Of a DNA stretch of 64,000 nt, positions 1-11,500 are shown one piece after another; within the stretch, counting starts at the first letter, position 1, and each line of letters starts with the position of its first letter. The DNA comes from Arabidopsis thaliana (lineage: Eukaryota; Streptophyta; Magnoliopsida; Brassicales; Brassicaceae): positions 6,255,151-6,319,150 of the forward strand of contig NC_003071.7 in NCBI RefSeq assembly GCF_000001735.4, in the 5' to 3' direction. Under the pieces are notes generated by a model that saw only the letters and a list, made by a program, of their open reading frames with translations, was not told the origin of the DNA and did not search any database. A program made the translations under genes and the position numbers.

Positions 1-1344
1 GAAAGTCGTGAAGAGGTCAACGACCAAGGAGGAGAAGAACAAGTCAAAGAAGATGTTGGGCTTGTTGTTTTGTAATAAGTACTTGGCCTAATTGTTATGT
101 TAGGCCCAAATGAGTAAAGTGTTGTTTAAGTTAGTCAAGTCTAGGTAAGAGTAGTTGTAAGTGTTGTTAGAGTTCCAACACAAGTAGGAGGCTTGTGTAA
201 GCGTGCCCAGAACCTAGGAGTATGGTCTAAGTAAGAGTTATGATTAGGTCTAAGTGCAAGTGGGCAGTAGCGTCAAGTAGTGAAAGTAGTATATGTATGT
301 GTGTCTTTGTGTTATGTAAGGTATCCAAGATATTATCAATGTAGAAGATTAAAGTAAAATGGTTTTTGTTCTTTCTCTCTAAAGACAATGAAACCGTAAA
401 TGAGTGTGAGAAATAGAGAGATAGTGAGATTTACAACAAATCATTTGCGGTTCAATATCTAGAATATGTTCACAACATGTGAGAATTAGACCTTAAAATA
501 GTGAGATTAGATGAGGAGTTCTATTGTTTTTAACTCAGCGGAAGTAGATTGATATAACCGTATTTTTACTGCTTTTAGCTATGATTTAGGTAAAGGTTTT
601 AGAGTTCTATTGTTATTTCTAGAGTCTTTTCTAGTCTTTTTCAGGTCTTTACATGTTTGAGAAGCATTTGGAGATTATGGAGCATTCTAGAGCAAAACAG
701 ACAACTTAAGTTGCAGAAGCAGTTCGCAGATCAAAATCCGCGTAGGTGTCGAACGACACCACTCCTAGTGTCGAACGACACCAATACCTGACGGCAATTC
801 GAAAACGCAACTTATTGATGTTTTGAAGATTTCTAAATTTGGCCCAAAACATTCTCTTATTTCTAAAGAAGGTCCATCACGTTTTTAGGTCATATATATA
901 GTTTTAAAGAAGATCTTTCTAAACTCTATTCTCTTCTTGTTTCTTACTTTGATTTTTACTTTATACATGTTTTGTTCTTTGATAATCATGTCTGAGTAAT
1001 TCTCTTGTTGGGTTTTCAAGGGATTTGGATGAATTAGTAGATCAAAAACCCTGTTAGGATAATATAATTAGAATTCTTCATCTTAGATTGTTCTTAATGT
1101 TTTTCTTAATGCTAGTTCTAGAGTAATTAACTAGAACTTGATTTTAGGTTAATAGGTATGCCCACCATAGGTGTCTATTACTCGAACTATCTTAGATGAG
1201 CCTATTATTTAGATGCGTCATAGCGTCGATTACTTAGGTGAACTTATCAAACATGATTATAATGCTTTCATAGTTTTAGGGATTTACAAGAGAGATGAGA
1301 TCAATACTATTAAGCATAGTGAATTTCGCAGAATACCACTAGTT
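1..1344 (+). repeat. LTR-retroelement debris, partly Athila-like
   Basis: No gene is visible. Positions about 1-410 look like the end of an LTR: non-coding, with a stretch at 330-390 resembling a polyadenylation region. Positions 745-785 contain two copies of a palindromic GTGTCGAACGACACC motif, which I associate with Athila-type Ty3/gypsy LTRs and leaders. Positions 900-1340 read like retroelement leader sequence and end abruptly where homology to the neighbouring element's LTR begins, at about 1345. The Athila assignment rests on the motif only. Confidence 0.4.
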
Positions 1345-1513
1345 ATTCTATTTTCCACTTTCCCATTTGTTATTTGCTTCTTGTTTTGTAGGAACGTGTA
1401 GTTCCATTTTGCTTCCATATAATCAATGAAAAACCAAAAGGAGGTAGTCATTACTACCCAAACCAATTGTCTTATGTTCTAGCAATCTCTAGCTTTGAAG
1501 AGGGACCGCATTA
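1345..1513 (+). repeat. Truncated 5' LTR of chromovirus element 1
   Basis: This stretch is nearly identical to the right half of the LTR at 5444-5782, including the TTCCATATAATCAATGAAAA segment and the GAGGGACCGCATTA end. The left half of the LTR, about 170 bases in the 3' copy, is missing and replaced by unrelated Athila-like sequence. The element's 5' end is therefore lost and no target duplication can be recovered. Confidence 0.8.
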
Positions 1514-1515
1514 AG

Positions 1516-1527
1516 TGGTATCAGAGC
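1516..1527 (+). other. Primer binding site, initiator-Met tRNA type
   Basis: TGGTATCAGAGC lies three bases after the 5' LTR remnant. It is the usual plant primer binding site complementary to the 3' end of initiator methionine tRNA, and it fixes the start of the internal region of element 1. Confidence 0.85.
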
Positions 1528-1628
1528 ACAATTCTTTTTTTTCTTTTCACAAAAATAGAGCCATTACCCTCCGACGATCCAAACGTAAAGGGAAGCAGGT
1601 CGTGTCTCCGGTGATAACCGTAGAGCCG

Positions 1629-2520
1629 ATGGCGACCAACAAGGATCAGTTAGAGCAGTTGGAAACGAGTCAGGACATGATGCAAGATGAGATGCAGAGA
1701 ATGACGGTGGCTATGGTTGATCTCAAGGGAGATAACGAGGACCGCCATAGGAGGTTGGAGGAGGCTCTCGCGCATTTGATAGAGGCAGTGACGCAGAGAG
1801 AAAGTGGAGGGTCAGCGGCTTCAAGAGGAAGTCGAAGGACCGAAAGGAACCAGTTCCAATCGACAGGGAACCGTGGAGAACCAGATAACCCATTCGCTGC
1901 GGTGACGGCTAACAACAATAACGCCATCGCCAGACCATCAAAACTGGATTTTCCACGCTTCCATGGAGGAGACTTGACGAAATGGTTGAGCAAGGCAAAA
2001 CAATATTTTGAATATCACGAGGGGCCAGTGGAACAAGCCGTTCGATTCACCACTTTTCATCTTGACGGGGTGGCTAACGGGTGGTGGCAGGCTACATTAA
2101 GGCGCTCCGCCACGATAGGGTGCTAATCACATGGGAGGTGTTTGAAGCTGAGTTGTGGGCGAGATTTGGTCCCAACGACGGAGAGAACTTTCATGAACAT
2201 TGATGCAAATCAGGCAGACCGGGTCACTCAGTGAGTATCAACATGAATTCGAATGGCTACAGAACAAGGTTTACGGATGGACTCAAGAGGTGTTGGTGGG
2301 AGCGTTCATGAATGGATTGTATTACTCCATCTCTAATGGGATTCGCATGTTCCAGCCTCGATCTCTGAGAGAAGTAATCAACTTGCGCGTTGGATGGAAG
2401 GGCAAATCCAAAGACAGAAGAAGGAAACGAGCTACTCACCATCTCCACGCAGTTTTGTCCCTAACCGTCTGGTGGTGCGCAAAGAGACAGAGTAACAGAC
2501 GCCAAAGAGACTCAGTTAGG
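1629..2520 (+). pseudogene. gag of element 1, frameshifted
   Basis: The reading starts at ATG 1629 with a coiled-coil-like N-terminus rich in Gln and Glu, then a retrotransposon gag core (KLDFPRFHGGDLTKWL, about residues 100-115). The frame breaks near 2090-2125. The expected continuation (WEVFEAELWARFGPND) is in another frame at about 2130-2180, and MQIRQTGSLSEYQHEFE follows at 2200. At least two frame changes are needed to read the capsid region, so no functional Gag can be made. Confidence 0.75.
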
Positions 2521-2543
2521 AAGAATTACGAAAGAAAAGGAGT

Positions 2544-3160
2544 TTGGGCTTATGTTTCAGCTGTGATGAAAGGTATACGCCGGGACACAAATGTAAACAA
2601 CCTCAACTATTCGTTATGGAAGGGGAGAATGATGACGAAGCGGTTGAGGAGGAGAGTACAGAAGCAGAGGGGAAACCAGAAATCACACTGTACGCGCTCG
2701 AAGGGGTTGACACTACGAGCACCATACGAGTTCGAGCCACAATCCATAGGAATCGTCTAATTGCCTTGATCAATAGCGGTTCTACTCACAATTTCATTGG
2801 AGAGAAAGCTGTTCGGGGAATGAATCTCAAAGCCACAACAACAAAACCATTCACTGTGAGAGTGGTGAACGGAATGCCGTTGGTTTGTCGGAGTAGGTAC
2901 GAGGCGATTCCGGTGGTGATGGGCGGCGTGGTGTTCCCTGTCACGCTCTATGCTTTACCGTTAATGGGCTTGGATTTGGCCATGGGAGTCCAATGGCTCA
3001 GCACTTTGGGCCCAACACTTTGTAATTGGAAGGAACAAACTCTGCAGTTTCATTGGGCCGGAGATGAAGTAAGGTTGATGGGTATTAAGCCTACTGGGCT
3101 TAGAGGCGTGGAACATAAAACCATAACCAAAAAGGCCCGAATGGGCCACACTATTTTTGC
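2544..3160 (+). pseudogene. Zinc knuckle and aspartic protease of element 1
   Basis: A CCHC-type knuckle opens the frame (CFSCDERYTPGHKC, 2553-2594). The retropepsin domain follows, but the catalytic motif, normally DSG(A/S), reads NSGSTHNFIG at about 2776-2805, so the active-site Asp has become Asn by a G-to-A type change. The frame continues without a break into the RT region up to a stop at 3465. Enzyme activity is not expected. Confidence 0.75.
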
Positions 3161-3289
3161 AATCACTATGGCCCATAATTCCAGCGACCCTAATACACCC
3201 GATGGCGAAATTAAAAAGCTGATAGAGGAGTTCGCCGGTTTGTTTGAGACGCCGACGCAGCTTCCGTCGGAGCGGCCAATAGTGCACCG

Positions 3290-3960
3290 CATAGCACTCA
3301 AAAAAGGGACAGATCCGGTGAATGTGCGGCCTTATCGTTATGCGTTTTACCAAAAAGATGAAATGAGTCGTGCGGGCATTATTCGACCGAGCTCGAGTCC
3401 GTTTTTGTCTCCAGTGTTGCTAGTCAAGAAGAAGGACGGGTCATGGCGTTTATGCACTGATTATTGAGCCCTGAATGCTCTTACGGTTAAGGAACGGTTC
3501 CCTATTCCCACGGTGGATGATATGCTCGATGAGCTCAATGGAGCAGTCTATTTCACTAAGCTCGATCTCACAGCAGGCTATCAACAGGTCCGTATGCATT
3601 CTCCTGACATACCAAAGATAGCCTTTCAGACACACAACGGTCATTACGAATACCTCGTAATGCCTTTCGGCTTATGCAACGCACCGTCAACGTTCCAGGC
3701 GCTTATGAATGAGATCTTTTGGCCTCTGCTTTGTAAGTCAGTTCTGGTCTTCTTTAACGATATACTCGTTTATAGTTCTTCATGGTCCGAACATATTCAA
3801 CATGTAAGTGAGGTATTTTCTCTTCTGCAACAACACAAGCTCGTAGTGAAGTATAAGAAATGTGAGTTTGGGCAAAAAGAATTGGAATATCTTGGTCACA
3901 TGATATCTGGTGATGGAGTTAAGGTGGATCGCACCAAGATTGCACCAAGATCCCACCTTG
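3290..3960 (+). pseudogene. Reverse transcriptase of element 1, catalytic Asp lost
   Basis: RT motifs are clear: SPVLLVKKKDGSWRLCTDY, a TGA stop at 3466, then FTKLDLTAGYQQVRM and VMPFGLCNAPSTFQALMNEI. The catalytic box normally reads F(F/I)DD but here reads VFFNDILVYS, so one of the two metal-binding Asp residues is Asn. The frame ends at a deletion near 3930-3955, where GCACCAAGAT occurs twice in a row. Sequence beyond it resumes at the linker before integrase, so the RT thumb end and RNase H are gone. Confidence 0.85.
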
Positions 3961-5432
3961 GATGCCATCTTTGTGCCACAGTCCTCGTTGTGGGATGAGA
4001 TTAAGGCACTGAACGGAACAGACCCATATTTACTGTGGATTGGGTCTCTCACCACAGATAAATAAGGGCACCCATATGAGTGGAAGAATGGCCTCATCTG
4101 CTACCATAACTAGATCGTGGTACCACCGTCGTCACCGCTCGTTGGGCAGCTGCTAAGAGAACACCATGACACTCCTCTTGGTGGTCACTCGGGAATTCTA
4201 CGAACTTACCGCCGTCTCGCACAGCAATATTACTGGCCGTCGATGCATAGGATTGTTCGGGAATACGTGGCTGCATGCGAGATATGTCAAAAAGCTAAGT
4301 ATTCTTCTCTTTATCACCAGCTAGTCTTTTACAGCCCCTACCAGTGCCTGCTCAAGTTTGGGAGGACATTTCGATGGACTTCGTCACCTGACTGCCACGA
4401 TCTGAAGGACACAACTCACTCATGGTTGTGGTGGACCGTCTGAGTAAGTCTGCACACTTGATTCCACTGTCTCACCCTTACACAGCTAGATCTGTCGCTG
4501 CAAAGTTTGTGTCACATGTGGTAAAGCTTCATGGCATACCTCGTTCCATTGTAAGTGACTGTGACCCTATCTTCATGAGCTTGTTTTGGCAAGAATTTTG
4601 GAAGCTTTCACGAACCAAACTCTGGATGTCCACCGCATATCACCCACAAACGGATGGCCAAACGGAAGTTGTGAATCGTTGCATTGAACAATTCTTGCGG
4701 TGTTTCGTTCATTACCATCCGAAACAATGGAGTTCGTTCATTCCATGGGCAGAGTATTGGTACAACACAACGTTCCATGCCTCCACAGGAATGACTCCAT
4801 TTCAGGCTCTCTATGGTCGACCACCATCACCTATTCCAGCCTACGAACTGGGCTCAGTTGTTTGTGGCGAATTAAATGAGCAGATGGCAGCCCGAGATGA
4901 GTTGTTAGCTGAACTAAAGCAGCACCTGGTCACCGCAAACAACTGCATGAAGCAGCAAGCTGATTCTAGGCTTCGTGATGTCTCTTTTCAGGTCGGCGAT
5001 TGGGTTCTACTTCGCATTCAACCTTACCGTCAGAAAACTCTGTTCCGTCGCAGTTCACAAAAGCTATCACACCGCTTCTATGGCCCCTTCCAAGTCGCAT
5101 CGAAACATGGCGAGGTGGCTTATCGTCTCACTCTTCCTGAAGGTACACGAATTCATCCTGTTTTCCACGTTTCTCTACTCAAACCTTGGGTTGGAGATGG
5201 TGAGCCAGATATGGGACAACTACCGCCCTTGCGCAACAATGGCGAATTGAAGTTGCAGCCTACGGCCGTGTTAGAGGTACGATGGAGGTCTCAAGATAAG
5301 AAAAGAGTTGCAGATCTCCTTGTTCAATGGGAAGGGCTACACATCGAAGATGCTACTTGGGAAGAGTATGATCAACTGGCAGCAAGTTTTCCTGAGTTTG
5401 TCTTGAACCTTGAGGACAAGGTTCGTCTTTAG
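3960..5432 (+). pseudogene. Integrase with C-terminal chromodomain of element 1
   Basis: The HHCC zinc-binding region is at 4160-4300 ([19 protein letters not shown]). The first catalytic Asp sits in ISMDFVT near 4375, out of frame with the preceding part, and a stop follows. The rest reads openly from 4422 to 5432 (336 aa) with the second Asp in IVSDCDP and the Glu in TDGQTEVVNR. The C-terminus is a chromodomain (VLEVRWRSQ...LLVQWEGL...ATWEEYDQL), which in chromoviruses directs insertion to heterochromatin. Only this 3' half is well kept. Confidence 0.85.
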
Positions 5433-5443
5433 GGGGAGGGTAT

Positions 5444-5782
5444 TGATGGGGTTGTCACTACTGAAGAAGAAGTCGTTGAGAGGAAGAAGTCAGCACGCGG
5501 GAGAAAACCAAACCCGAAGTACAACGACTAAGTCACTAAGTCTTTTAATTTGTTATTTGGTTGAATAAGCTTGGTCTTCTCTGTTCCTGGTTTGTAGGAT
5601 CAGAGAATAACATGTTCTATTTTCTACTTTCCCATTTCTTATTTGCTTCCTGTTTTGTAAGAATGTGTAGTTCCAATTTGCTTCCATATAATCAATGAAA
5701 AACCAAAAAGAGGTAGTCATTACTACCCAAACCAATTGTCTTATGTTCTAGCAATCTTTAGCTTTGAAGAGGGACCGCATTA
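5444..5782 (+). repeat. 3' LTR of chromovirus element 1
   Basis: It starts with TGATGGGG right after the polypurine tract and ends near ...GGGACCGCATTA. The last ~170 bases match 1345-1513. The exact end is uncertain by two or three bases because the 5' copy reads differently there. Confidence 0.75.
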
Positions 5783-5828
5783 CACAGTTACTTGAGAAAG
5801 ATATAAACAACAAATACGAAATGCTTAC

Positions 5829-5952
5829 CTAGCAAGAACTTCAAGCTTGGGTTCCAAGAAACTCATCTTCTTCTTAGAAGCCAAAGCATACCCAATAACC
5901 AGTTTCTTCTTTTGTTGCTGAACTTGTTCAAACGACGTCGTATCAAGTCCAA
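5829..5952 (-). pseudogene. First-exon fragment of an ITPK-like inositol phosphate kinase
   Basis: Read on the minus strand, this encodes KKLVIGYALASKKKMSFLEP followed by KLEVLAR, the conserved N-terminal motif of plant inositol 1,3,4-trisphosphate 5/6-kinases. A good 5' splice site (AG|GTAAGC) ends the exon at 5829/5828. No Met codon is obvious just upstream; a poly-A/T stretch lies there. The next exons should lie at lower coordinates, but the retroelement begins within 45 bases, so the gene is cut off. Either a broken gene or a dispersed exon fragment. The family call rests on the short motif. Confidence 0.55.
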
Positions 5953-5957
5953 ATTTT

Positions 5958-8025
5958 TTTATTTTTTTTCTGCAATCTCTCCGACTTCTTCTACTTGCTC
6001 TAGGCTCTATTATTTTCCACTTGGCTCAATTTTTTTGGTTTTTTTTGTTAAATTGCAAAGCTTACAACATCAAAAATGGAATTCACATGTAAAATGTTCC
6101 AATTCTTTTCATTCCATAGTGAATTTGTTTTTATTTTTTTTAATAATATATCATGGTAAAAATTGGTAATGCGGTGAACACCCATATGCCGCACTTTTAT
6201 TCTACTAAAAGAAAATATGAAAAATAGATATAAATGACAAATAATTAAACTATTATCCATATATGCATTCTATATTCATAATTATTCATATAAACTTTGA
6301 TATTATTAATATAATTAAATTTTTATTATATCTTTAATTATTTTAAAATCTTGCTAAATGATTAAAAATTCTCAAATTAATTAAATTTCTTTCTACAAAA
6401 ATTTGGAAAAAATATTATATAAACACAATATTTCTTTAGTTTCCTTTTTTTTTGCGTAAATAATTCTATAAATTATTCTTCTAGAAAAAGAGCATTTCTT
6501 ATGCTCTGATTACAACACTTAACGAGAAACTTAAACTTGAAACTACAACCCATTAACCTTGTCTCTCACACATCTTTCTCTTCACAACTCTTATTTAATT
6601 CTTTTGCTCCAAGTAACATACTCAGCAAAGTATTTTGGACATAATTTTTGATTAATTCTCCAGCAATGACTAATGTCTTTGTCTTCATATCTCTCATGTG
6701 TGTGTTTAGATAAATGTAATAAATTAACAATTTTCAGTTTTCATATCTTACTTTTCTCTTACAGTAAGTATATATAATGCTTAATAAGAAAATCAAATCA
6801 TATATATGAAAGAAGCCTAACTCTCTTCCACAACATGACACCTCAGCACTCCAGCAGTTGACACATCAGCACATATTTTTATATATTTACAAAAAAATCA
6901 TTAAAAGTAATTAAACGTAATTTGCTCAAACTTTTACATAATGAATCAATTAATGACATTTCAGTTTTACCTCTTTCGTCTCCTTCCAAATTCCAATTCA
7001 TCCCCTTCGTCTTCTTTTTCGGAATCTTACTCGCCAATCTTTCCAAGTTCACATTTTGTTATCTATTTAACTCAAATTTGTAATAATTTTTTAAAATTCA
7101 CCTCCATCATCCTACTTCGCCTACATGTAATTTCAGTGGTTGTGTGTCTTAGTGGTCTCGATTCATATAGCTCTTCTCTGCTATTGAATGCGTACAGTCG
7201 ACGATCATCGGTCAGCCAGTAATTAACTGATTTGGTGGGAGTTCTGTTGATGGATGCTGAAACGGGATTTTCTTTTTTTGTGGGTGCGATCAAAGCCAAG
7301 TTTGCAGTCTGGGTTTATTCTTTCACTATGAACATGTGTTATATTGTTGTTGACACATCAGCACACGAGAGGTTGCCACCTAAATTTCATAAAATAAGTA
7401 ATACATCACTCTTTCTAAATTTTTTTAATTCAATATATCCTCTTTAATTTTGAGATCCATTAAGTAGCTAAAGTGATCATAAAATCCAAACATGCTACAC
7501 ATATTCATTGCCTAAAAATTAGACGATTATCATGAAAGAAACTAAATGAATATGCAGATTAAATATATCTAAGCTTTTCAAGATTTATTCTAAGAAAACA
7601 AGTAATTTGAAAGATGTTTGAGGAGTTATCCTTATAATTAATACGTAAGATATAAGATTATAACAGGAACTTAACTAAACTTTCCAAGAACATCAAGTTG
7701 AATATGATTAGATTGAATATGCAGAGACATGGTTAATAAAGTCATGTTATATTTTTAGTTTAAGAAATATATTTTCTAAAATTTCACCGTCTCACAATCT
7801 AAACATATAACCAAAAAAACAGGAATATATAAATTAAAAAAAAACTGAGAATCTAGAATAACAATAAAAAACAACTCAAGCACATTCGTTTTTCAGATGA
7901 ACTAATATAGTTGGACTTTTCAAAAACAATTACAAATCATATTTATGTTTTAAAACAGATGCATTCAACTTTACTTTATATGAACAGAGATTATATAAAA
8001 TAATTTGTAAATAGTAATACATAAA
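5958..8025. other. AT-rich intergenic DNA, no gene seen
   Basis: Mostly AT-rich unique-looking sequence with T-runs. A possible degraded hairpin with GCGG/CCGC arms at about 6170-6195 could be an old Helitron end, but it is weak. Two copies of TTGACACATCAGCACA (about 6858 and 7348) suggest repeat origin. Open frames here are short, uninterpretable and start in low-complexity sequence. Confidence 0.4.
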
Positions 8026-8053
8026 CCCGCACGTAGTGCGGGTACTCATCTAG
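8026..8053 (+). mobile_element. Helitron 3' terminus (plus orientation)
   Basis: A perfect 7-bp stem CCCGCAC/GTGCGGG with a GTA loop (8026-8042) is followed 7 bases later by CTAG (8050-8053) and then T. This is the Helitron 3' signature: hairpin, CTRR, insertion before T. The body lies upstream, but I could not identify the TC-starting 5' end. Confidence 0.75.
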
Positions 8054-8128
8054 TTACATCTAAAAATGCTTCATATATCATCGAAAAACTGAATTATCAT
8101 ATCTAAAAACTTAATCCTTGGATAATAT

Positions 8129-9292
8129 TGAAACAACCCGACCCATTTAAAAAAAAAAAAAATATAATTAAATATTCCCATAAATATCTAATTAAACCAA
8201 CCAATAACATAATAATTAAACCGCAAGTCAGAAATACTATTTTATGAATAAATAAATAATTCGATCAACAAAACCAAGAATAACTGACAATGCTAACCGG
8301 GTTCCAATAACCAAAAACACCAAACATAAAACAAATGAGTTCGTAGATCATCCTCTCTTCCTTGCCATGATTCCACAATCACACTTTATCTTTACCTGCA
8401 TCAACAACACAATGAGATGTGTAAGTATTATCATAAATACTTAGTGAGGCGATCCTCCCATCTACGAACTATACACACAAGCAAATAAAAAGGTATAATC
8501 ACGAATACAATACAAACAAACCAGTCATTGAACAATTCACCCAAAACACATTCACCACACCTACATATCATCACACAAAACAAATCACACAACCCAATCG
8601 CTCAGATAAGCTCATGGTCACGCACTCACCTTAACAAATTGATTCTAATAGCAATTAAACCCAGGAGAGACTCTCTTTGCGTCTGAAACAGTCCAGAAAC
8701 AGTCCAGAAACGTCCTACAACAAGTCCACAACCAAAAGCAACCTTGAAGCAAACTGGATAGGAAAAACCAGAAACAAGCAATCTCAAAGACGAAACCCTA
8801 AAATACAAACTAACCGTTAACTATTCAATCGCTCCGGTGAAATCCTAGACGTCACAAAGCTGTCCACAAAATCTCGTGCCGATCGGAAAACAGACGAGAC
8901 CACGATCTCAGTTTCAATCTCCGCTGGTCTTAATTCGCGTCTGAGAAAACGTGTCTCACGAAACTGCAAATAACTCAACCAATTTTAATCCAACTCCAAT
9001 TCTGTAAACTGGAGAATAACGATAAAGGACTTGGAAATAACTCTACCAAATTTCGTTACCTTTTACCACGATTTGATATGACGAAACTGATTTCTCCCAA
9101 ACCTTAACGATTCTGCTCCTTCTCCTTTTCTCTCTTTTTCTCCTTTATAAAACGAAAAGTGGCTAACCAAAGCCCTAATTTCGAGTTTCCTTCTTTTATA
9201 GGCACACTCTAGGGTTTCCAATTAACCCAACCAATTAAACCGGATGATTTAAAAACAAACCCTAACCGATTTTCCGGTTCACGGGCGTTACA
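8129..9292 (-). repeat. 3' LTR of element 2
   Basis: This is the downstream LTR in minus-strand sense. Compared with the right copy it has a 14-bp duplication (CAGTCCAGAAA repeated near 8688-8712) and lacks a 6-bp stretch near 8848. Short open frames inside it are not genes. Confidence 0.92.
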
Positions 9293-10162
9293 ATTCTCCC
9301 CCACTAACATAGATTCGTCCTCGAATCTAACTTCAACCTTCCACTCCGAGGAACTCCGTGCAACCATCACTACAGTCTGCACTCCCTCCAACCAGACCCC
9401 CTCTAGGTCTCTCTATCCAGTCGATATACTAACGATTTACTAGTCATTGTTGCTCACAACTCACTCTCCACTCTCACACCGCAATCTTCGAGCATAAACC
9501 GTCACTCTCAGGCCTCGGCCTACGGTATCTCGGGTATCACACATATTATCTTCCCCACTCAAAGTCAACCCTGAGTTGTGTCGGCTCACTCTCAGCCACA
9601 AAGTCATCGAGTTACGACACTTGGAGAAAATAATACCACAAAACTCACTCTCGGGTCGTCACCCTAAAGCGTGCTCTCAAATCGTCACCCGAAGCCACCG
9701 TACCCCTCGTACTCTAAAGACACCATGTCCCTCGAGTTACCGGTACCTCAGGCGCATACCCCGCTCCTCACGAGTCGTTGGGACCCTCATGTCCCTCGAG
9801 AAACAATACTAAACGCTTCCGAGCATATCTCCAGACTCTCTCATGGATTCGCGTAAGACACCTCTATGCCTCACCATCCATCATATCCCCTCGAGAACAT
9901 CCTTATGACCAACTCCCGGCCATCTCGTAAACACACCTTTCTCTTAGGTTGTTTACTCAAACTTTCCAAAAATAGACAAGTCCTTTCTAGGAAACTTTTC
10001 ATTTTTGGAAACCGCACAACACATTCTTAAATAAGACAACTCAAGTCAAATCCAAGAAAAAAATACTCATCTTATTAATCATCAACTGTCATGATCGTTA
10101 CAACTCCAAACGAAAATACAAATGAAAAAGAAATAAGAACAACAACTCAAAAGCTCAAAAAC
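9293..10162 (-). other. Non-coding 3' internal region of element 2
   Basis: Lies between the integrase stop and the 3' LTR in element sense. It contains the polypurine tract beside the LTR (about 9293-9306) and C-rich sequence. No conserved coding domain is seen; the plus-strand open frames here are incidental. Confidence 0.6.
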
Positions 10163-11390
10163 TCAACAACACTCGAACCACTTCTTGAACCTTGCCTTCA
10201 TCCTCGCCTCTGGCTCCCAAGTCTCCTTTGTCACACCATCGCAGTCCCACAGGACTTTGATCAAAGGAATCTTCTTCCGCCGAAGTTCCTTGATCCTCCT
10301 CTCGAGAACCCTCACTGGTCTCGCCTCCAAAGTCATGTTGGGCTGAAGATCCTCTGGAATCTTAGCCAACACCTCATCATCCTTGTGAAGACACTTCCTC
10401 AGCATCGACACATGAAAGACCTTGTGAAACGCACGCATAACATCAGGCAACTCTAACCTGTATGCCACTGGTCCCACCCTCTCAACAATCCTGAACGGAC
10501 CCATGTACCTCGGACTCAACTTAGTCTCTGAGATAGACCTGTTCGGACCTCGCAACATGGCCATCTTAAGATACACTCTGTCCCCAACCTCAAACTCAAG
10601 CTCTCTCCTCCTCTTGTCAGCATAACTCCGCTGTCGATCCTGAGCTTCCTTCATGTTCAACTTAAGAACCCGGATCCTCTCCGTGGTTTCCTGAACATAA
10701 TCTGCACCATATATGCTCCTCTCCCCCACCTGGGTCAAGCATAACGGTGTCCTGCATGGCCTCTCGTACAACGCTTCAAAAGGAGCCATCCCAATACTCG
10801 CCGGATAGCTATTGTTATAAGCAAACTCTACCAAACTCAAGTGATCCGCCCAATGACCTCCCCAATCCAAGACACACATCCGCAACATATCCTCAAGCGT
10901 CTGAATAGTCCTCTCAGATTGCCCATATGTCTGTGGATGATAAGCCGTGCTCATCTGCACCTTAGTACCCATCTCTGCCTGAAAGGCTCTCCAAAATGCA
11001 GAAGTAAACTTGGAATCCCTGTCTGACACAATACTCACAGGTACTCCATGCAACTTCACGATCTCGCTCACATATTTCTTAGCCAATACCGCCGCTCCAT
11101 CGGTTTTTCTGATGGCCAGAAAATGTGCTGACTTAGTCAGACGGTCCACGATCACCCAAATAGCATCTTTGGTTCGCGACACAGGCAACCCAACCACAAA
11201 ATCTATAGTGATAAAATCCCACTTCCACTCAGGAATCGGTAAACTCTGCAACATGCCACCTGGCACCTGATGCTCAGCCTTAACTAACTGGCAAACATCG
11301 CACTCTGCAACCCAATTAGCTACATCCCTCTTCATCCCGACCCACTAATAGTACCGCTTGAGGTCTCGGTACATATTAGTCGCTCCTGGA
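10163..11390 (-). pseudogene. Integrase and chromodomain-like tail of element 2
   Basis: The zinc-binding half begins before 11335 (CDVCQLVKAEHQVPGG) and is separated from upstream coding by a stop at about 11346. Core catalytic residues are visible: Asp in WDFITIDFVVGLP, Asp in IVSDRDSKF, Glu in QSERTIQTLEDML. The C-terminus (EARPVRVLERRIKELRRKKI...VLWDCDGVTKETWEPEARM) is the degenerate chromodomain typical of Tekay-type chromoviruses. The 390-aa frame after the stop is otherwise open. Confidence 0.85.
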
Positions 11391-11500
11391 TGAATGGAAA
11401 ACATGCTCGCATGAGCTTCACTCAAGATCTCCCGTTGCAACTCCTCATCCTTAGGCACACAAACTCGCCCATGCACAAGGATAGTCCCATTAGCTGCAAA

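Larger units (their letters stand above)
1345..5782 (+). mobile_element. Defective Ty3/gypsy chromovirus (element 1)
   Basis: The domain order is gag, protease, reverse transcriptase, a deletion, integrase, chromodomain, which is the Ty3/gypsy chromovirus order. The polypurine tract AGGGGGAGGG (5431-5440) precedes the 3' LTR at about 5444. The element is dead: a truncated 5' LTR, frameshifts in gag and integrase, a stop in RT, Asp-to-Asn changes in the protease and RT catalytic motifs, and loss of RNase H. It directly abuts an ITPK-like first exon on its right side. Confidence 0.85.

Noticed and set aside
745..785. Short spaced repeats suggesting a CRISPR-like array
   Set aside because: Only two palindromic copies in a plant retroelement leader; no array structure and a eukaryotic context.
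6170..6195. Hairpin GCGG...CCGC as a Helitron 3' end
   Set aside because: Stem too short and the terminal CTRR is CTAC followed by T; kept only as a remark in the intergenic entry.
6941..7447. Frames of 93, 75 and 71 aa on both strands
   Set aside because: Low-complexity Ser/Phe-rich translations of T-rich DNA, overlapping on opposite strands, no family resemblance.
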